Notes: generated from the sequence alone by a model not told the origin. DNA of 64,000 nt from Sphingomonas pokkalii (GCF_003096275.1 NZ_QENQ01000001.1:1543855-1607854), one strand, 5' to 3'. Numbered from the stretch's first letter, positions 9,058-19,579 are shown. Made by a program: numbers and translations.

Positions 9058-9399
9058 TCAGAGCTTGCCGCTGACTTCATAAACAGGCGCGTTCGACCGC
9101 GCGCCTGAATGTCTGAAAATGGTGGTCAGCTGCCGTTGGTCCAGCGCCGAATTGCAGCGTTGATAAGCGCGCGGGATGTGAAGCCAACAACCGCGGCGGT
9201 TGCCAACGCGGCCAAGATCAGCCAACGCGGCCAAGATCAAAAGCCAATCCAGATCGTGGCGGCAGGATACGTCCGGAGCGCAATCGCCCAATGCGCTCAA
9301 TAAGATAACAAATCCGAGGATGGGCACGCCTACTATCGCTGCTAAGGCGCAGCCCCACTTGCCACCGATTGTGCCGCCCGACTTGTACCCCTCGTTCAT
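9058..9399 (-). pseudogene. Small two-helix membrane protein gene, frameshifted by a 19-bp tandem duplication
   Basis: The N-terminus (MNEGYKSGGTIGGKWGCAL) and a first membrane helix (AAIVGVPILGFVILLSAL) are intact. After DLDWLLILAALA the frame runs into polar sequence without protein character and ends at 9058. Removing one copy of the 19-bp repeat at 9202-9239 restores a second helix (LILAALATAAVVGF), then SRALINAAIRRWTNGS and a stop at 9126-9128, giving a protein of about 84 residues. The family is unknown. The reading frame is probably a recent loss of function, or a sequencing/assembly error. Confidence 0.6.
9202..9239. repeat. Perfect 19-bp tandem duplication
   Basis: The unit GCCAACGCGGCCAAGATCA occurs twice head-to-tail (9202-9220 and 9221-9239) without mismatch. 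Nineteen is not a multiple of three, so it shifts the frame of the minus-strand membrane-protein gene. Confidence 0.95.
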
Positions 9400-9593
9400 C
9401 CCGACAAACTAGCCGAACCCGGTTTGACCGCAACTGGGCGCTTTCGGCCATTCCAAATCTTATAAGTCTACAGCCCTGGATGCGGCTGGGCGCGGCGGAC
9501 CGGCAACTGCTTGTCCCGTTCGCCGTTGAGCGGGACCGGCCGTCGCGCTAGCTGCATGGCGACGGTTCCCTGTGCCCCGATCGGAGAGGCTCC

Positions 9594-10220
9594 ATGACGA
9601 TTATCGTGCACCATCTGGAAAATTCGCGTTCGCAGCGGGTGCTGTGGCTGCTCGAGGAACTCGGCCTCCCTTACGAGGTCAAGCGATATGCACGGGACAA
9701 GGCGACGATGCTCGCCCCGCCGGCGTTGAAGCAGGTCCACCCCCTCGGCAAGTCGCCGGTGATCGAGGATAACGGCACCGTCGTTGCCGAAACCGGCGCT
9801 ATTCTCGCCTATCTGGTCGAACAGGCGGATGGTCGGCTGGGGGCGCCCGCGCACCGGACGGATGCGCTGCGCTACCGCCACTTCCTGCATTATGCCGAAG
9901 GCTCGCTGATGCCGCCGCTCTTGGTGATGCTGGTGCTGGCCCGCGTGCCGTTGTTCGGCAAGATGGGCCTCAAGAAGTTTCGGCCGATGGCCGAGGTGCA
10001 TTTTGACTATGTCGAAGCGGAACTGGCCAGTCGGCCGTGGTTTGCCGGCGACGCATTCACGGCGGCGGACGTCATGATGAGCTTCCCGCTCGAGGCCGCG
10101 GTGAAGCGTGCCGGCATCCTGGAAGGCCGCCCGCACATCGCGGCCTTCCTGCAAACCATCCATGCGCGTCCGGCCTATCAGCGCGCATTGGCTGCGGGCG
10201 GGCCCTATGCCTATGCGTGA
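9594..10220 (+). CDS. Glutathione S-transferase family protein
   Basis: 208 residues. The N-terminal thioredoxin-like domain shows HHLENSRSQRVLWLLEELGLPYE, with Ser/Arg near residue 11 for glutathione activation, and the cis-Pro/Glu-Ser region VHPLGKSPVIEDNGTVVAETGAIL. The C-terminal helical domain holds the conserved FTAADVMMSFPLEAA cap. It resembles bacterial YfcG/GstA-type enzymes. Cytoplasmic, probably detoxification; no neighbouring pathway gene indicates a substrate. It converges on the symporter gene across a hairpin. Confidence 0.9.
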   Translation: MTIIVHHLENSRSQRVLWLLEELGLPYEVKRYARDKATMLAPPALKQVHPLGKSPVIEDNGTVVAETGAILAYLVEQADGRLGAPAHRTDALRYRHFLHYAEGSLMPPLLVMLVLARVPLFGKMGLKKFRPMAEVHFDYVEAELASRPWFAGDAFTAADVMMSFPLEAAVKRAGILEGRPHIAAFLQTIHARPAYQRALAAGGPYAYA

Positions 10221-10248
10221 AGCTTGGAGCGAGATGGCGTGATGTGGC

Positions 10249-10270
10249 CCCGCCGCGTCGTCGCGGCGGG
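10249..10270. terminator. Hairpin between convergent GST and symporter genes
   Basis: Perfect 9-bp stem CCCGCCGCG / CGCGGCGGG with a 4-base loop, placed 29 bases after the GST stop and 40 bases after the symporter stop. No T-run follows on the + strand, so it may be a weak or bidirectional terminator. Confidence 0.45.
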
Positions 10271-10309
10271 TCAGCCTCCTGTCCTTTCGCTTTGGGCCGG
10301 GGGCGATGC

Positions 10310-11632
10310 TCAGCCGCCGGCATAATCCTCGAACTTGTCGGCATCGTGCGGTCCCCCGGCGGGCAGCGGCCGCACGTCCGGCTCGGCCTCGTCGGGATCG
10401 TCGAGCTTGCCTTCCCAGCGCGCCACCACCGCGGCGGCGACGGCATTGCCGATCACGTTGGTGGCGGTGCGACCCATGTCGAGGAAGTGGTCGACCGCGA
10501 GGATCAGCAGCACGCCCGCTTCCGGGATATTGAAATGCGCCAGCGTGCCGGTGATCACCACCAGGCTGGCGCGCGGCACCCCGGCAATGCCCTTGCTGGT
10601 GACCATCAGGATCAGCAGCATCTGGATCATCGTCGCCCAGTCGAGATGGATGCCATAGGCCTGCGCGATGAAGATCGACGCGAAGGTCATGTACATCATC
10701 GAGCCGTCGAGGTTGAACGAATAGCCGAGCGGCAGCACGAAGCTGGCGATGCGTGGCGGCACGCCGAACCGGTCGAGTGCATCCAGCGTGCGCGGATAGG
10801 CCGCTTCGGACGAGGCGGTCGAGAAGCCGAGCAGGATCGGATCGCGCAGATAGCGGAACAAGAGGCCGGTGCGCGGCCCGATCACCAGGAAGCAGGCTCC
10901 GAGCAGCACCGCCCACAGCGCGGCCAGGCCGATATAGAAGCTGCCCATGAAGAAGGCGAGGTCGCCGACGACGCCGAGCCCCTTGGTGGCGAGCGTGCGG
11001 GCGACGGCGCAGAACACCGCGACCGGCGCGAACAGCATGACATAGCCGGTGACCGTCAACATCACCGATACCAGCGCCTCCAGCCCGCGCAGCAGCGGCT
11101 TGGCCTTGTCGCCCACCGCCGCCATGCCGACGCCGAAGAACAGCGAGAAGATCACCAGCTGGAGGATGTCGTTGCTCGCCATCGCGTCGATCGCGCTGGT
11201 CGGCACGATATGGGTGAAGAACTTGGCGGCATCGAACGACGAGCGGTCGACTCCGCTCGATGCGTTGGCAGGCGGCAGCGGCAGATGCAGCCCGGTGCCG
11301 GGCTGAAGCAGGTTGACGAGCAACAGGCCGAGGGTCAGCGACACGAGGCTGGCGCAGACGAACCAGAAGAACGCCTTCAGCCCGACGCGTCCGATCGCGC
11401 CCCCGCCGCCCATATGGGCAATGCCGACGACCAGCGTGGAGACCACCAGCGGCGCGATGATCATCTTGATGAGGTGCAGAAACATCTGGGTCGGGATGTC
11501 GAGGCCATAGGCGATCGACTCCAGCGTGGCCTTGCCTGCCGGCGTTCCGCCATAGCCGAGATTCAGTCCCCAGCCGATCAGCCCGCCCAGCAGCAGCGCC
11601 GCCAGGATGAACCAGGTTAGTCTCTTGCCCAC
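10310..11632 (-). CDS. Dicarboxylate/amino acid:cation symporter (DAACS family, DctA/GltP type)
   Basis: 440 residues from GTG (VGKRLTWFIL); GGGAGCGA lies just upstream, which decides this start over the longer open frame. Family features: multiple membrane helices, the serine-rich re-entrant loop FSTASSEAAYPRTLD, NLDGSMMYMTFASIFIAQA, the second loop SKGIAGVPRASLVVI, and the substrate/cation-binding DHFLDMGRTATNVIGNAVAA. It imports C4-dicarboxylates or acidic amino acids with H+/Na+. The Asp in DMGRTATNV and the Arg-Thr pair are usual for the family, but the exact substrate cannot be set. Confidence 0.92.
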   Translation of the reverse strand: MGKRLTWFILAALLLGGLIGWGLNLGYGGTPAGKATLESIAYGLDIPTQMFLHLIKMIIAPLVVSTLVVGIAHMGGGGAIGRVGLKAFFWFVCASLVSLTLGLLLVNLLQPGTGLHLPLPPANASSGVDRSSFDAAKFFTHIVPTSAIDAMASNDILQLVIFSLFFGVGMAAVGDKAKPLLRGLEALVSVMLTVTGYVMLFAPVAVFCAVARTLATKGLGVVGDLAFFMGSFYIGLAALWAVLLGACFLVIGPRTGLLFRYLRDPILLGFSTASSEAAYPRTLDALDRFGVPPRIASFVLPLGYSFNLDGSMMYMTFASIFIAQAYGIHLDWATMIQMLLILMVTSKGIAGVPRASLVVITGTLAHFNIPEAGVLLILAVDHFLDMGRTATNVIGNAVAAAVVARWEGKLDDPDEAEPDVRPLPAGGPHDADKFEDYAGG

Positions 11633-11769
11633 TATCGCTCCCTGCAGAATCGTCGCGCGAAGGAAGGGGATTGTGCGGCTCGGGTCAAGCCCGATGGCAT
11701 CTCCGGGCCTTGTCGAGGGGGGCCGCTTCGGCCTAGTCCGGTCGGCGAACAGGCGTTGAGGGGGGCGGG

Positions 11770-13026
11770 ATGAGGGCTTGGCGGACGACACGACGGGGCC
11801 TGCTCGGCACCATGGCGGCGCTGCCGGCGCTAACGCTTCCGGCGGTGGTGCGCGCCGCCGAGCCTGACCTGTCCGGCCTGCAGGACCTGACCGCCAATGC
11901 CCGTCCGATCGGGCCAGAGGAGCGTCGCGCGCGGCTTGCCAAGGCGCAGGCGCTGATGAAGGCGGCCGGGATCGGCGCGGTTCTGATCGAACCGGGGGCG
12001 AGCCTCGTCTACTTCACCGGCATCCAATGGGGCCGCAGCGAGCGGCTGACCGCCGCCATTCTGCCGATGGAAGGCGAACCGTGCATCGTCACGCCCTTTT
12101 TCGAGGAACCGCGCACCCGCGAGACGCTGGCTGTTCCGGCCGAGGTGCGGGTGTGGCAGGAGGATGCGGATCCCCTGAAAACGGTGGCAGGCTTTCTCGC
12201 CGACCGGAAGCTCGCCCGGCTGCCGGTGGGGATAGAGGAGACGGTTCGCTATTTCGCGGTCGGCGGACTGCAGAAGAACGGACTGCGCGTCACCTCGGCC
12301 AATTCGGTCGTGCGCGGATGCCGGATGCGGAAAAGCCCGGCCGAACTCGCGCTGATGCAGCTCGCAACCGATATCACTATCGCAGCCTATCGCTTTGTCC
12401 ATGCGCGGGTCGAGAAGGGGATGCGCCAGCGCGACGTCTCGCAGCTGATGGATGCGGCGACCCGCAGGCTGGGCGGCGATCCCGAATTCAGCATGGTGCT
12501 GGTCGGCGAGGGCGCGGCCTATCCGCATGGGACGAAGACGCCGTCGCCGGTCAGCGACGGCGCGATCGTGCTGATGGACTGCGGCTGTAATGTGCTCGGC
12601 TATCAGTCCGACGTATCGCGCACCTTCGTGCACGGCAGCGCGAGCGCCCGGCAGCGCACGGTGTGGGAGCAGGTGGCGAAAGGGCAGCAGGTTGCATTTG
12701 CTGCCGCCAGGCTCGGGGCGCCGGCGGGCAGTGTCGACGATGCGGTGCGCGGCTATTATGCGTCGCTCGGCTATGGGCCGGACTACAAGCTGCCAGGGCT
12801 TTCCCATCGCACCGGGCATGGCATCGGGCTGGACGGGCACGAACCCGTCAATCTCGTCCGGGGCGAGCAGACGCCGCTGGCACCGGGCATGTGCTTCTCG
12901 AACGAGCCGGGGATCTATATTCCCGGCAGCTTCGGCGTGCGGCTGGAGGATTGCTTCCACATGACCGAGGCGGGGCCGAAATGGTTTTCGACCCCGCCGG
13001 TCTCGATCGACCAGCCGATGGGCTGA
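11770..13026 (+). CDS. Xaa-Pro dipeptidase/aminopeptidase, M24 family, Tat-exported
   Basis: 418 residues. A twin-arginine signal ([20 protein letters not shown]) opens the protein, implying folded export. A creatinase-like N-terminal domain is followed by the pita-bread domain with metal ligands in [19 protein letters not shown] (two Asp), [13 protein letters not shown] (His), NEPGIY (Glu) and VRLEDCF (Glu). Such enzymes cleave X-Pro dipeptides or act as aminopeptidases in the periplasm. It ends 77 bases before alaS; no evidence ties the two functionally. Confidence 0.9.
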   Translation: MRAWRTTRRGLLGTMAALPALTLPAVVRAAEPDLSGLQDLTANARPIGPEERRARLAKAQALMKAAGIGAVLIEPGASLVYFTGIQWGRSERLTAAILPMEGEPCIVTPFFEEPRTRETLAVPAEVRVWQEDADPLKTVAGFLADRKLARLPVGIEETVRYFAVGGLQKNGLRVTSANSVVRGCRMRKSPAELALMQLATDITIAAYRFVHARVEKGMRQRDVSQLMDAATRRLGGDPEFSMVLVGEGAAYPHGTKTPSPVSDGAIVLMDCGCNVLGYQSDVSRTFVHGSASARQRTVWEQVAKGQQVAFAAARLGAPAGSVDDAVRGYYASLGYGPDYKLPGLSHRTGHGIGLDGHEPVNLVRGEQTPLAPGMCFSNEPGIYIPGSFGVRLEDCFHMTEAGPKWFSTPPVSIDQPMG

Positions 13027-13103
13027 TCGACGAATGCGGAACGATCAGCCTGATCGACGTGTTTCGCTTGAGCGAACGCCCGTGCGCCCCTAAGTCGGCG
13101 GGC

Positions 13104-15755
13104 ATGACGTCGACCAATGATATCCGCCGCTCGTTTCTCGACTATTTCGAGGGCCAGGGCCATGCCCGCGTCCCCAGCGCGCCGCTGGTGCCGCACAACG
13201 ATCCCACGCTGATGTTCGTGAATGCGGGCATGGTGCCGTTCAAGAACGTGTTCACCGGCCTCGAATCGCGCCCCTACAGCACCGCGACCAGCAGCCAGAA
13301 ATGCGTGCGCGCGGGCGGCAAGCATAACGATCTCGACAATGTCGGCTATACCGCCCGGCACCATACCTTCTTCGAGATGCTCGGCAATTTCTCGTTCGGC
13401 GACTATTTCAAGGAGCAGGCGATCACCCATGCCTGGACGCTCCTCACCAGGGAATGGGGCTTGCCCGCAGAGAAGCTGACCGTCACGGTATACCACACCG
13501 ACGACCAGGCGTTCGACCTGTGGAAGAAGATCGCGGGCCTCCCCGATCACAAGATCATCCGCATCCCGACCAAGGACAATTTCTGGGCGATGGGTGCGGA
13601 CGGCCCGTGCGGCCCCTGCTCGGAAATCTTCTACGATCACGGCGAGCATATCTATGGCGGCCCCCCGGGCTCGCCCGAGGAGGATGGCGACCGCTTCGTC
13701 GAGATCTGGAACCTCGTCTTCATGCAGTTCGTGCAGGAGAATGATCAGATCATCGGCGACCTGCCGCGCCCGAGCATCGACACCGGCATGGGGCTGGAGC
13801 GCATCGCCGCCGTGCTGCAGGGCGTCCACAACAATTACGACATCGACACGTTCAAGGCGCTGATCGACCAGTCCGCCGCACTCACCGCAACGGCTGCCAC
13901 TGGCGAGCAGGCCGCCAGCCACCGTGTCATCGCCGATCACCTGCGCTCGTCGGGCTTCCTCGTCGCCGACGGCGTGCTGCCGGCGAATGAGGGCCGCGGC
14001 TATGTGCTCCGCCGTATCATGCGCCGCGCGATGCGCCACGCGCACCTGCTCGGCGCCAAGGATCCGTTGATGCACCGGCTGGTGCCGTCGCTGGTCGCCG
14101 AGATGGGCGCTGCCTATCCCGAGCTGGTCCGCGCGCAGCCGCTGATCGAGGCGACGCTGCTCCAGGAGGAAACCCGCTTCCGCCAGACGCTCGCCAACGG
14201 CCTGCGCCTGCTCGACGAGGCGACCCAGGGCCTGAAGGCCGGCGATACGCTGCCGGGCGCGACCGCGTTCAAGCTCTACGACACGTTCGGCTTCCCCTAT
14301 GACCTGACCGAGGACGCGCTGCGCGCCCACGAGATCGGCGTCGACCGCGCCGGTTTCGACGAAGCGATGGCCGAGCAGAAGCGCGCCGCCCGCGCCGCCT
14401 GGAAGGGCTCGGGCGAGAAGGCCTCGGAAGAGCTGTGGTACGATCTCGCCGACGAACTCGGCAGCACCGAATTCACCGGCTATGTCGGCACCGAGGGCGA
14501 GGGCCAGGTGGTCGCGCTGGTCAAGGACGGTGCGCGGGTGGAGAAGGCGGTTGCCGGCGACACGGTGACGATCCTCACCAACCAGACGCCCTTCTATGGC
14601 GAGAGCGGCGGCCAGATGGGCGATGTCGGCGTGATCGGCAACGACAAGCTGCGCGCGCTGGTGGATGACACGTCCAAGCCGCTCGGCCGGCTGCACGCGC
14701 ACCATGCCAAGATCGAGAGCGGCGAGGTTGCCGTGGGCGACGCCGTCCACCTCTCGGTGGATGTCGCGCATCGCGATCAGGTCCGCGCCAACCACTCGGC
14801 GACGCACCTGCTGCACGCCGCGCTGCGCAAGCGGCTCGGCACCCATGTCAGCCAGAAGGGCAGCCTGGTGGCGCCCGAGCGGCTGCGCTTCGATTTCTCG
14901 CACCCCTCGGCGCTGACCCCCGAGCAGATCGCCCAGATCGAGGCAGACGTGAACGCGCAGATCCGCCACAACGGCACCGTCGAGACGCGGCTGATGACCC
15001 CGGACGACGCGATCGCCGCCGGCGCGATGGCGCTGTTCGGCGAGAAATATGGCGACGAAGTCCGCGTGCTCTCGATGGGGCTGGGCGAGGATGCGTCCTA
15101 CTCGGTCGAGCTGTGCGGCGGCACCCATGTCAACGCGACGGGCGACATCGCGATCTTCAAGATCATCTCGGAAAGCGCCGTCTCGTCGGGCGTGCGCCGT
15201 ATCGAGGCGCTGACCGGCGAAGGCGCGCGGCTGTGGCTCAACGCCCGCGACGAGCGGCTGCGCGAAGCGGCGGCTGCGCTCAAGACCGCGCCCGACGACG
15301 TGCCCGCGCGCGTTGCCGCCCTGGTCGAGGAACGCCGCAAGCTCGAGCGCGAGCTGGCCGAGGCCAAGAAGGCGCTGGCGCTCGGCGGCGGGGCAGGGGC
15401 TGCCCCGGCGGGTCCGGAGCAGGTGAACGGCATCGCCTTCGTCGGCCAGGTGCTCGACGGGCTGGAAGCCAAGGCGCTGCGCGGCGCGGTCGACGAGGCC
15501 AAGGCGCGGATCGGCAGCGGCGTGGTCGCGCTGGTTGCGGTGAACGAAGGCCGCGCTTCGGTCGCGGTCGGCGTCAGCGACGGGATCGGCGTCAGCGCGG
15601 TCGATCTGGTGAAGGTCGCGGTGGCGGTGCTCGGCGGCCAGGGCGGCGGCGGCCGTCCGGACATGGCGCAGGGCGGCGGTCCGGACGGGGCCAAGGGCGC
15701 GGATGCGCTCGCGGCGGTGAAGGCGGCGCTGGCGGAAGCTGCCGTCGCCGCCTGA
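13104..15755 (+). CDS. alaS: Alanyl-tRNA synthetase
   Basis: 883 residues from ATG ([15 protein letters not shown]). Class II core: [20 protein letters not shown] (motif 1), [19 protein letters not shown] (motif 2) and [13 protein letters not shown] (motif 3). The editing domain has [11 protein letters not shown] and CGGTHV zinc-binding residues. The C-terminal DHH-like domain ends in a Gly/Ala-rich [16 protein letters not shown]. It charges tRNA-Ala in the cytoplasm. The length matches bacterial AlaRS. The frame is open upstream inside the M24 gene, but the conserved N-terminus fixes the start. Confidence 0.98.
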   Translation: MTSTNDIRRSFLDYFEGQGHARVPSAPLVPHNDPTLMFVNAGMVPFKNVFTGLESRPYSTATSSQKCVRAGGKHNDLDNVGYTARHHTFFEMLGNFSFGDYFKEQAITHAWTLLTREWGLPAEKLTVTVYHTDDQAFDLWKKIAGLPDHKIIRIPTKDNFWAMGADGPCGPCSEIFYDHGEHIYGGPPGSPEEDGDRFVEIWNLVFMQFVQENDQIIGDLPRPSIDTGMGLERIAAVLQGVHNNYDIDTFKALIDQSAALTATAATGEQAASHRVIADHLRSSGFLVADGVLPANEGRGYVLRRIMRRAMRHAHLLGAKDPLMHRLVPSLVAEMGAAYPELVRAQPLIEATLLQEETRFRQTLANGLRLLDEATQGLKAGDTLPGATAFKLYDTFGFPYDLTEDALRAHEIGVDRAGFDEAMAEQKRAARAAWKGSGEKASEELWYDLADELGSTEFTGYVGTEGEGQVVALVKDGARVEKAVAGDTVTILTNQTPFYGESGGQMGDVGVIGNDKLRALVDDTSKPLGRLHAHHAKIESGEVAVGDAVHLSVDVAHRDQVRANHSATHLLHAALRKRLGTHVSQKGSLVAPERLRFDFSHPSALTPEQIAQIEADVNAQIRHNGTVETRLMTPDDAIAAGAMALFGEKYGDEVRVLSMGLGEDASYSVELCGGTHVNATGDIAIFKIISESAVSSGVRRIEALTGEGARLWLNARDERLREAAAALKTAPDDVPARVAALVEERRKLERELAEAKKALALGGGAGAAPAGPEQVNGIAFVGQVLDGLEAKALRGAVDEAKARIGSGVVALVAVNEGRASVAVGVSDGIGVSAVDLVKVAVAVLGGQGGGGRPDMAQGGGPDGAKGADALAAVKAALAEAAVAA

Positions 15756-15764
15756 TCCTCGGGC

Positions 15765-15871
15765 TCATACCAGGCTGCATTGCTACCGACGCATCCAGCC
15801 TCTCCCCGTCATCCCGGCGAAAGCCGGGGTGGGGGACGAGAATGGGTTCTTCTCCGTGCAGGTTGGTATCA
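15765..15871. repeat. REP-like palindrome within imperfect terminal inverted repeats
   Basis: The outer arms TCATACCAGGCTGCA (15765-15779) and the reverse complement of 15857-15871 match at 12 of 15 positions. Inside them lies ATCCCGGC-GAAA-GCCGGGGT (15811-15830), the CGTCATCCCGGCGAAAGCCGGG-type palindrome often dispersed in sphingomonad genomes. The right arm overlaps the stop codon of the following minus-strand gene. The outer ATACCA...TTGGTAT motif resembles the ends of the IS630 copy at 50.2 kb, so it may be a small non-autonomous element. Confidence 0.65.
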
Positions 15872-16384
15872 GCGCCCGGGGGCGTAACCGTCCTCGGGCA
15901 GCACCCAGATCGCCGTCTGGCTCATCTCCGGCCGCAACAGGCCGTCGATGGTGACGTTGACGGCAACCTCGCCCGCGCCCGAATCGCGATAGCAGCGCTC
16001 ATGGCCGGCGAGCGGCTGCAGCGCTTCCATCAGCTTGAGCCTCGTGCTCGTTTCCAGCGCCGGACTGAGCGCCGTGCCGCTGCTGGTCAGCTTGCCCGCG
16101 TTGAAGTCCGCCGGACGGATGCGGCTGCAAACCGCGCCGTCGCGGACCTGCCCGAACGTCGAATATTCGATCACGATCAGCGGATCGCGATTGACGACGC
16201 CGGTTACCAGCGCATCGAATGCCCCGTCGCCGCGGAGCGTATAGCGTACGATCGTGCCGCAGGTGCGCGCGCCGCGATCCGGGTCGATGCAACGGATCCG
16301 GCCCGCCTTGGCCGGCGCTAGTGGATCGGGGACGGCATCGGCCTGCACAGGCGCGAGCAGGGCGAGGGCAAGGGCAAGCAGCAT
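15869..16384 (-). CDS. Secreted protein of unknown function, four cysteines
   Basis: 171 residues with a signal peptide (MLLALALALLAPVQADA). The mature part contains IRCIDPDRGARTCGTIVRYTL, VCSRIRP and HERCYRD; four Cys could form two disulphides in the periplasm. I recognise no catalytic motif. The start ATG lies 3 bases outside the antiporter stop at 16390, so the two genes are on the same strand and this gene is probably translated from the antiporter mRNA. Codon use and position support a real gene. Confidence 0.75.
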   Translation of the reverse strand: MLLALALALLAPVQADAVPDPLAPAKAGRIRCIDPDRGARTCGTIVRYTLRGDGAFDALVTGVVNRDPLIVIEYSTFGQVRDGAVCSRIRPADFNAGKLTSSGTALSPALETSTRLKLMEALQPLAGHERCYRDSGAGEVAVNVTIDGLLRPEMSQTAIWVLPEDGYAPGR

Positions 16385-16389
16385 CTGGT

Positions 16390-18177
16390 TCAGGCCTCGG
16401 TTGGTTCGGCGCTCGGGTTCAGGCGCGATCGGTTCAGCCGCGGTTCGCGCTGCAGGCCGGCGGCTTCCTTGATCGAGCGGCGCATCTCGTCGCGCTTTTC
16501 GTGGATCGATGCAATCACGGGTCCGACACCGATGCCGAGATCGACCAGCAACGCCTCGGAAAGTTGTAGCGAGCTTTCCAGCGTTTCGGGAATCGCATCG
16601 GTGGCGCCGGCCCGATATAGTTCCGCGGCGTGGCCTGCGTCGCGGGCGCGGGCGATGATCGGCAGGTTCGGCACCCAGCCACGGACGCGCTTGGTAAGGC
16701 GTACGGTCAGCACCGGGTCGTCCATCGTCAGCACCAGGGCCCTGGCGCGGCCGAGTTGCAGCTGGTCGACCAGTTCGTTACGGGTAACATCCCCGAACAG
16801 CACATGAAAACCGGCGCGGCGCGCACGCACCACGCTGTCGATATCGGCGTCCACCGCGACATAGGGCTTGTCGTGTCGCCGCAGCATCTCCGCTACGGTA
16901 CGGCCGACGCGGCCGAAACCGATCACGACCGTTCCGCCTTCCACTGGGGCGAGATCTTCGTCGGCGATCTGTGCGCCGTTCTTGCCTTCGATCCGGCGGG
17001 CGGCAATGCGGCCTGCTTTCGCGAGCAGCGGCGTGGCGGTGAGGCCGATTGCGGTGACGGCGCTCCAGAACGCCGCGGTGCCCGGCGCGATCAATCCTGC
17101 CGCACCGGCCACGCCCAGCACGATCAGCGTGGTTTCCGATGGGCTCGCCATCAGCACGCCGGTTTCCGCGGCCGTACCCATGCGCGCGCCGGAGAATCGC
17201 AGCAGCGTTGTCGTCACGGCGACCTTGACGATCATCACCAGCAGGCTGGCACCGAACAATGCGGCCCAGTTGGACGCCACGAAACCAAGATCGAGCTGCA
17301 TCCCGACGGTCAGCAGGAACACGCCGAGCGCAAGCCCTTTGAACGGCGCGGTAATCGCTTCCACTTCGCCGTGATATTCGGTTTCGGCAATCAGCAGGCC
17401 TGCGATCAGGGCGCCGACGATCGGGGAAAGCCCCGCAGCCGTTGTGGCAAGGCTGGCCACGATCACCACGAGAAGGCTTGCGGCGAGGAAGAGTTCGGGG
17501 CTCTTGGTACGCGCGGCCTGCGCGAACATGCGCGGCAGCACGATGCGGCCGCCGATGAACAGCACGGCCACGGTTGCGGCACCAACGCCCATCGTCGTCA
17601 GGAGGCGGGAGACGCCGGCACCATCCGGGTTTGGCGCCAAGGCACCCAGTCCGAAGATGATCGGGACCAGCGCCAGGTCTTCGAACAGCAGCATCGCAAA
17701 GGCTGCGCGTCCGACCGGGCTGGTCGTGCCGGCGATCGGAATCACCAGCGCCGTGGAAGATAGGGCCAGCGCCAGCCCGAGCCCGATCGCGCCGCCGGTA
17801 CTCAGCCCGGTCAGATAGAGCAGCGCCGCCAGGATCAACCCGGAACCGAACAGCTCCGCGGCGCCGGTGCCGAACACCAGCGACCGCATCGCCCAAAGGC
17901 GGCGGAACGACAGCTCCAGCCCAATCGAGAACAGCAGCAGGATGATGCCGAACTCGGCGAAGGGCTCGATCGAGTGCGCGTCCGAGATGGTGAGATAATA
18001 GAGCCAGGGCGCACGATCGACCAGGCTACCCAGCCCGAACGGTCCGACCAGCAGACCGGCGAGGATGAAGCCGATGACCGGGCTGATGCGGAAGCGGGCA
18101 AAGGCGGGGATCACCAGGCCGGCGGCGCCCAGGATCACCAGCGTATCGCTGAAGCCGTGGTTGGACAGGCTCAGCAT
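16390..18177 (-). CDS. Kef-type monovalent cation:proton antiporter (CPA2) with TrkA-N domain
   Basis: 595 residues. Residues ~1-390 form the multi-helix CPA2 exchanger (GFILAGLLVGPFGLG, FGIILLLFSIGLELSFRRLW, LALSSTALVIPI, LLFEDLALVPIIFG with the conserved Asp, SPIVGALIAGLLIAETEY). From ~415 comes a Rossmann TrkA-N/RCK domain (TVVIGFGRVGRTVAEMLRRH... VAVDADIDSVVRAR... LFGDVTRNELVDQ) that senses nucleotide. CAGGAAA precedes the ATG. Likely a K+/H+ exchanger for pH, ion or electrophile stress. KefB versus KefC/YbaL subtype cannot be separated here; no kefG-like ancillary gene is adjacent. Confidence 0.93.
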   Translation of the reverse strand: MLSLSNHGFSDTLVILGAAGLVIPAFARFRISPVIGFILAGLLVGPFGLGSLVDRAPWLYYLTISDAHSIEPFAEFGIILLLFSIGLELSFRRLWAMRSLVFGTGAAELFGSGLILAALLYLTGLSTGGAIGLGLALALSSTALVIPIAGTTSPVGRAAFAMLLFEDLALVPIIFGLGALAPNPDGAGVSRLLTTMGVGAATVAVLFIGGRIVLPRMFAQAARTKSPELFLAASLLVVIVASLATTAAGLSPIVGALIAGLLIAETEYHGEVEAITAPFKGLALGVFLLTVGMQLDLGFVASNWAALFGASLLVMIVKVAVTTTLLRFSGARMGTAAETGVLMASPSETTLIVLGVAGAAGLIAPGTAAFWSAVTAIGLTATPLLAKAGRIAARRIEGKNGAQIADEDLAPVEGGTVVIGFGRVGRTVAEMLRRHDKPYVAVDADIDSVVRARRAGFHVLFGDVTRNELVDQLQLGRARALVLTMDDPVLTVRLTKRVRGWVPNLPIIARARDAGHAAELYRAGATDAIPETLESSLQLSEALLVDLGIGVGPVIASIHEKRDEMRRSIKEAAGLQREPRLNRSRLNPSAEPTEA

Positions 18178-18306
18178 GTGGTTTCCTGACGATAGGCGGA
18201 TGGCGCAGGGAAGGGGCGTGTGGAACGAAAAGGCCGATGGCCGGTGGCTGGTCTAGCTCGCGCGGTCATATTGCTAGGCAGCATGTGGGCGCCGTCAATG
18301 CAAGTA

Positions 18307-18333
18307 GAAAAGCCCGCCAAAGGCGGGCTTTTC
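18307..18333. terminator. Terminator after icd
   Basis: Perfect 12-bp stem GAAAAGCCCGCC / GGCGGGCTTTTC with loop AAA, 26 bases beyond the icd stop. On the minus strand the arm ends in CTTTTC, a Rho-independent layout. It could also act on the + strand, where no gene precedes it. Confidence 0.85.
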
Positions 18334-18358
18334 CATTCCTTAACCGTTTGGGCGCGGC

Positions 18359-19579
18359 TTACTGCCAGCTGCCCATCGCGGTTTCGAGGTTGACGCGGAT
18401 CGCCTCGAAGAACTGCTCGGTGGTCATCCAGGCCTGGTCCGGGCCGATCAGCAGCGCGAGATCCTTGGTCATCTTGCCGCTCTCGACGGTCTCGATGCAG
18501 ACCTTCTCCAGCGTCTCGGCGAAGCGCGTCACCTCGGGGGTGCCGTCGAACTTGCCGCGATACTTCAGGCCGCCGGTCCAGGCGAAGATCGACGCGATCG
18601 GGTTGGTCGAGGTCGCCTTGCCCTGCTGGTGCTGGCGATAGTGGCGGGTGACGGTGCCGTGCGCCGCTTCCGCCTCGATCGTCTTGCCGTCCGGCGTCAT
18701 CAGCACCGAGGTCATCAGGCCCAGCGAGCCGAAGCCCTGCGCCACCTGGTCCGACTGGACGTCGCCGTCATAGTTCTTGCAGGCCCAGACGAATTCGCCG
18801 TGCCACTTGAGCGCCGAGGCGACCATGTCGTCGATCAGGCGGTGCTCGTAGACGATGCCGGCGCTCTGGAACTGGTCCTTGAACTCGGTCTCGAACACCT
18901 CGGCGAAGATGTCCTTGAAGCGGCCGTCATAGGCCTTGAGGATGGTGTTCTTGGTCGACAGGTACAGCGGCCAGTTGCGGCCGAGGGCATAGTTCATCGA
19001 GGCGCGCGCGAAATCGCGGATCGATTCGTCGAGATTGTACATGCCCATGGCGACGCCGGCCTGCGGGAAGTCGAACACCTCGTGCTCGATCGTCTCGCCA
19101 TTCTCGCCTTCCCACTTCATGGTCAGCTTGCCCTTGCCGGGCACCTTGAAGTCGGTCGCCTTGTACTGGTCGCCGAAGGCGTGACGGCCGACGACGATCG
19201 GCTTGGTCCAGCCCGGGATCAGGCGCGGCACGTTCGAGATGACGATCGGCTCGCGGAAGATCACGCCGCCCAGGATGTTGCGGATCGTGCCGTTGGGCGA
19301 CTTCCACATCTTCTTGAGGTTGAATTCCTCGACGCGCTGCTCGTCCGGGGTGATCGTCGCGCACTTCACGCCGACGCCGTACTGCTTGATCGCGTTGGCC
19401 GAATCGATGGTGATCTGGTCGTTGGTCTCGTCGCGCTTCTGCACCGAGAGGTCGTAGTACTTCAGATCGATATCGAGGTACGGAAGGATCAGGCGCTCGC
19501 GGATCCATTCCCAGATGATCCGCGTCATTTCGTCGCCGTCGATCTCCACGACGGGCGTTGCAACCTTGATCTTCGCCAT
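18359..19579 (-). CDS. icd: NADP-dependent isocitrate dehydrogenase
   Basis: 406 residues. The sequence is of the eukaryote-like (type II, homodimeric) class: [83 protein letters not shown] and [17 protein letters not shown]. It converts isocitrate to 2-oxoglutarate in the TCA cycle and yields NADPH. GAAAGCGAGC lies before the ATG. Single gene with its own terminator. This class is usual in alphaproteobacteria. Confidence 0.97.
   Translation of the reverse strand: MAKIKVATPVVEIDGDEMTRIIWEWIRERLILPYLDIDLKYYDLSVQKRDETNDQITIDSANAIKQYGVGVKCATITPDEQRVEEFNLKKMWKSPNGTIRNILGGVIFREPIVISNVPRLIPGWTKPIVVGRHAFGDQYKATDFKVPGKGKLTMKWEGENGETIEHEVFDFPQAGVAMGMYNLDESIRDFARASMNYALGRNWPLYLSTKNTILKAYDGRFKDIFAEVFETEFKDQFQSAGIVYEHRLIDDMVASALKWHGEFVWACKNYDGDVQSDQVAQGFGSLGLMTSVLMTPDGKTIEAEAAHGTVTRHYRQHQQGKATSTNPIASIFAWTGGLKYRGKFDGTPEVTRFAETLEKVCIETVESGKMTKDLALLIGPDQAWMTTEQFFEAIRVNLETAMGSWQ

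Noticed and set aside
9202..9239. Repeat as a CRISPR or iteron array
   Set aside because: Only two units with no spacer, inside a gene.
12915..15128. 737-codon open frame antisense to alaS
   Set aside because: Shadow of a GC-rich coding strand; no protein motifs, and alaS in the other strand is complete and certain.
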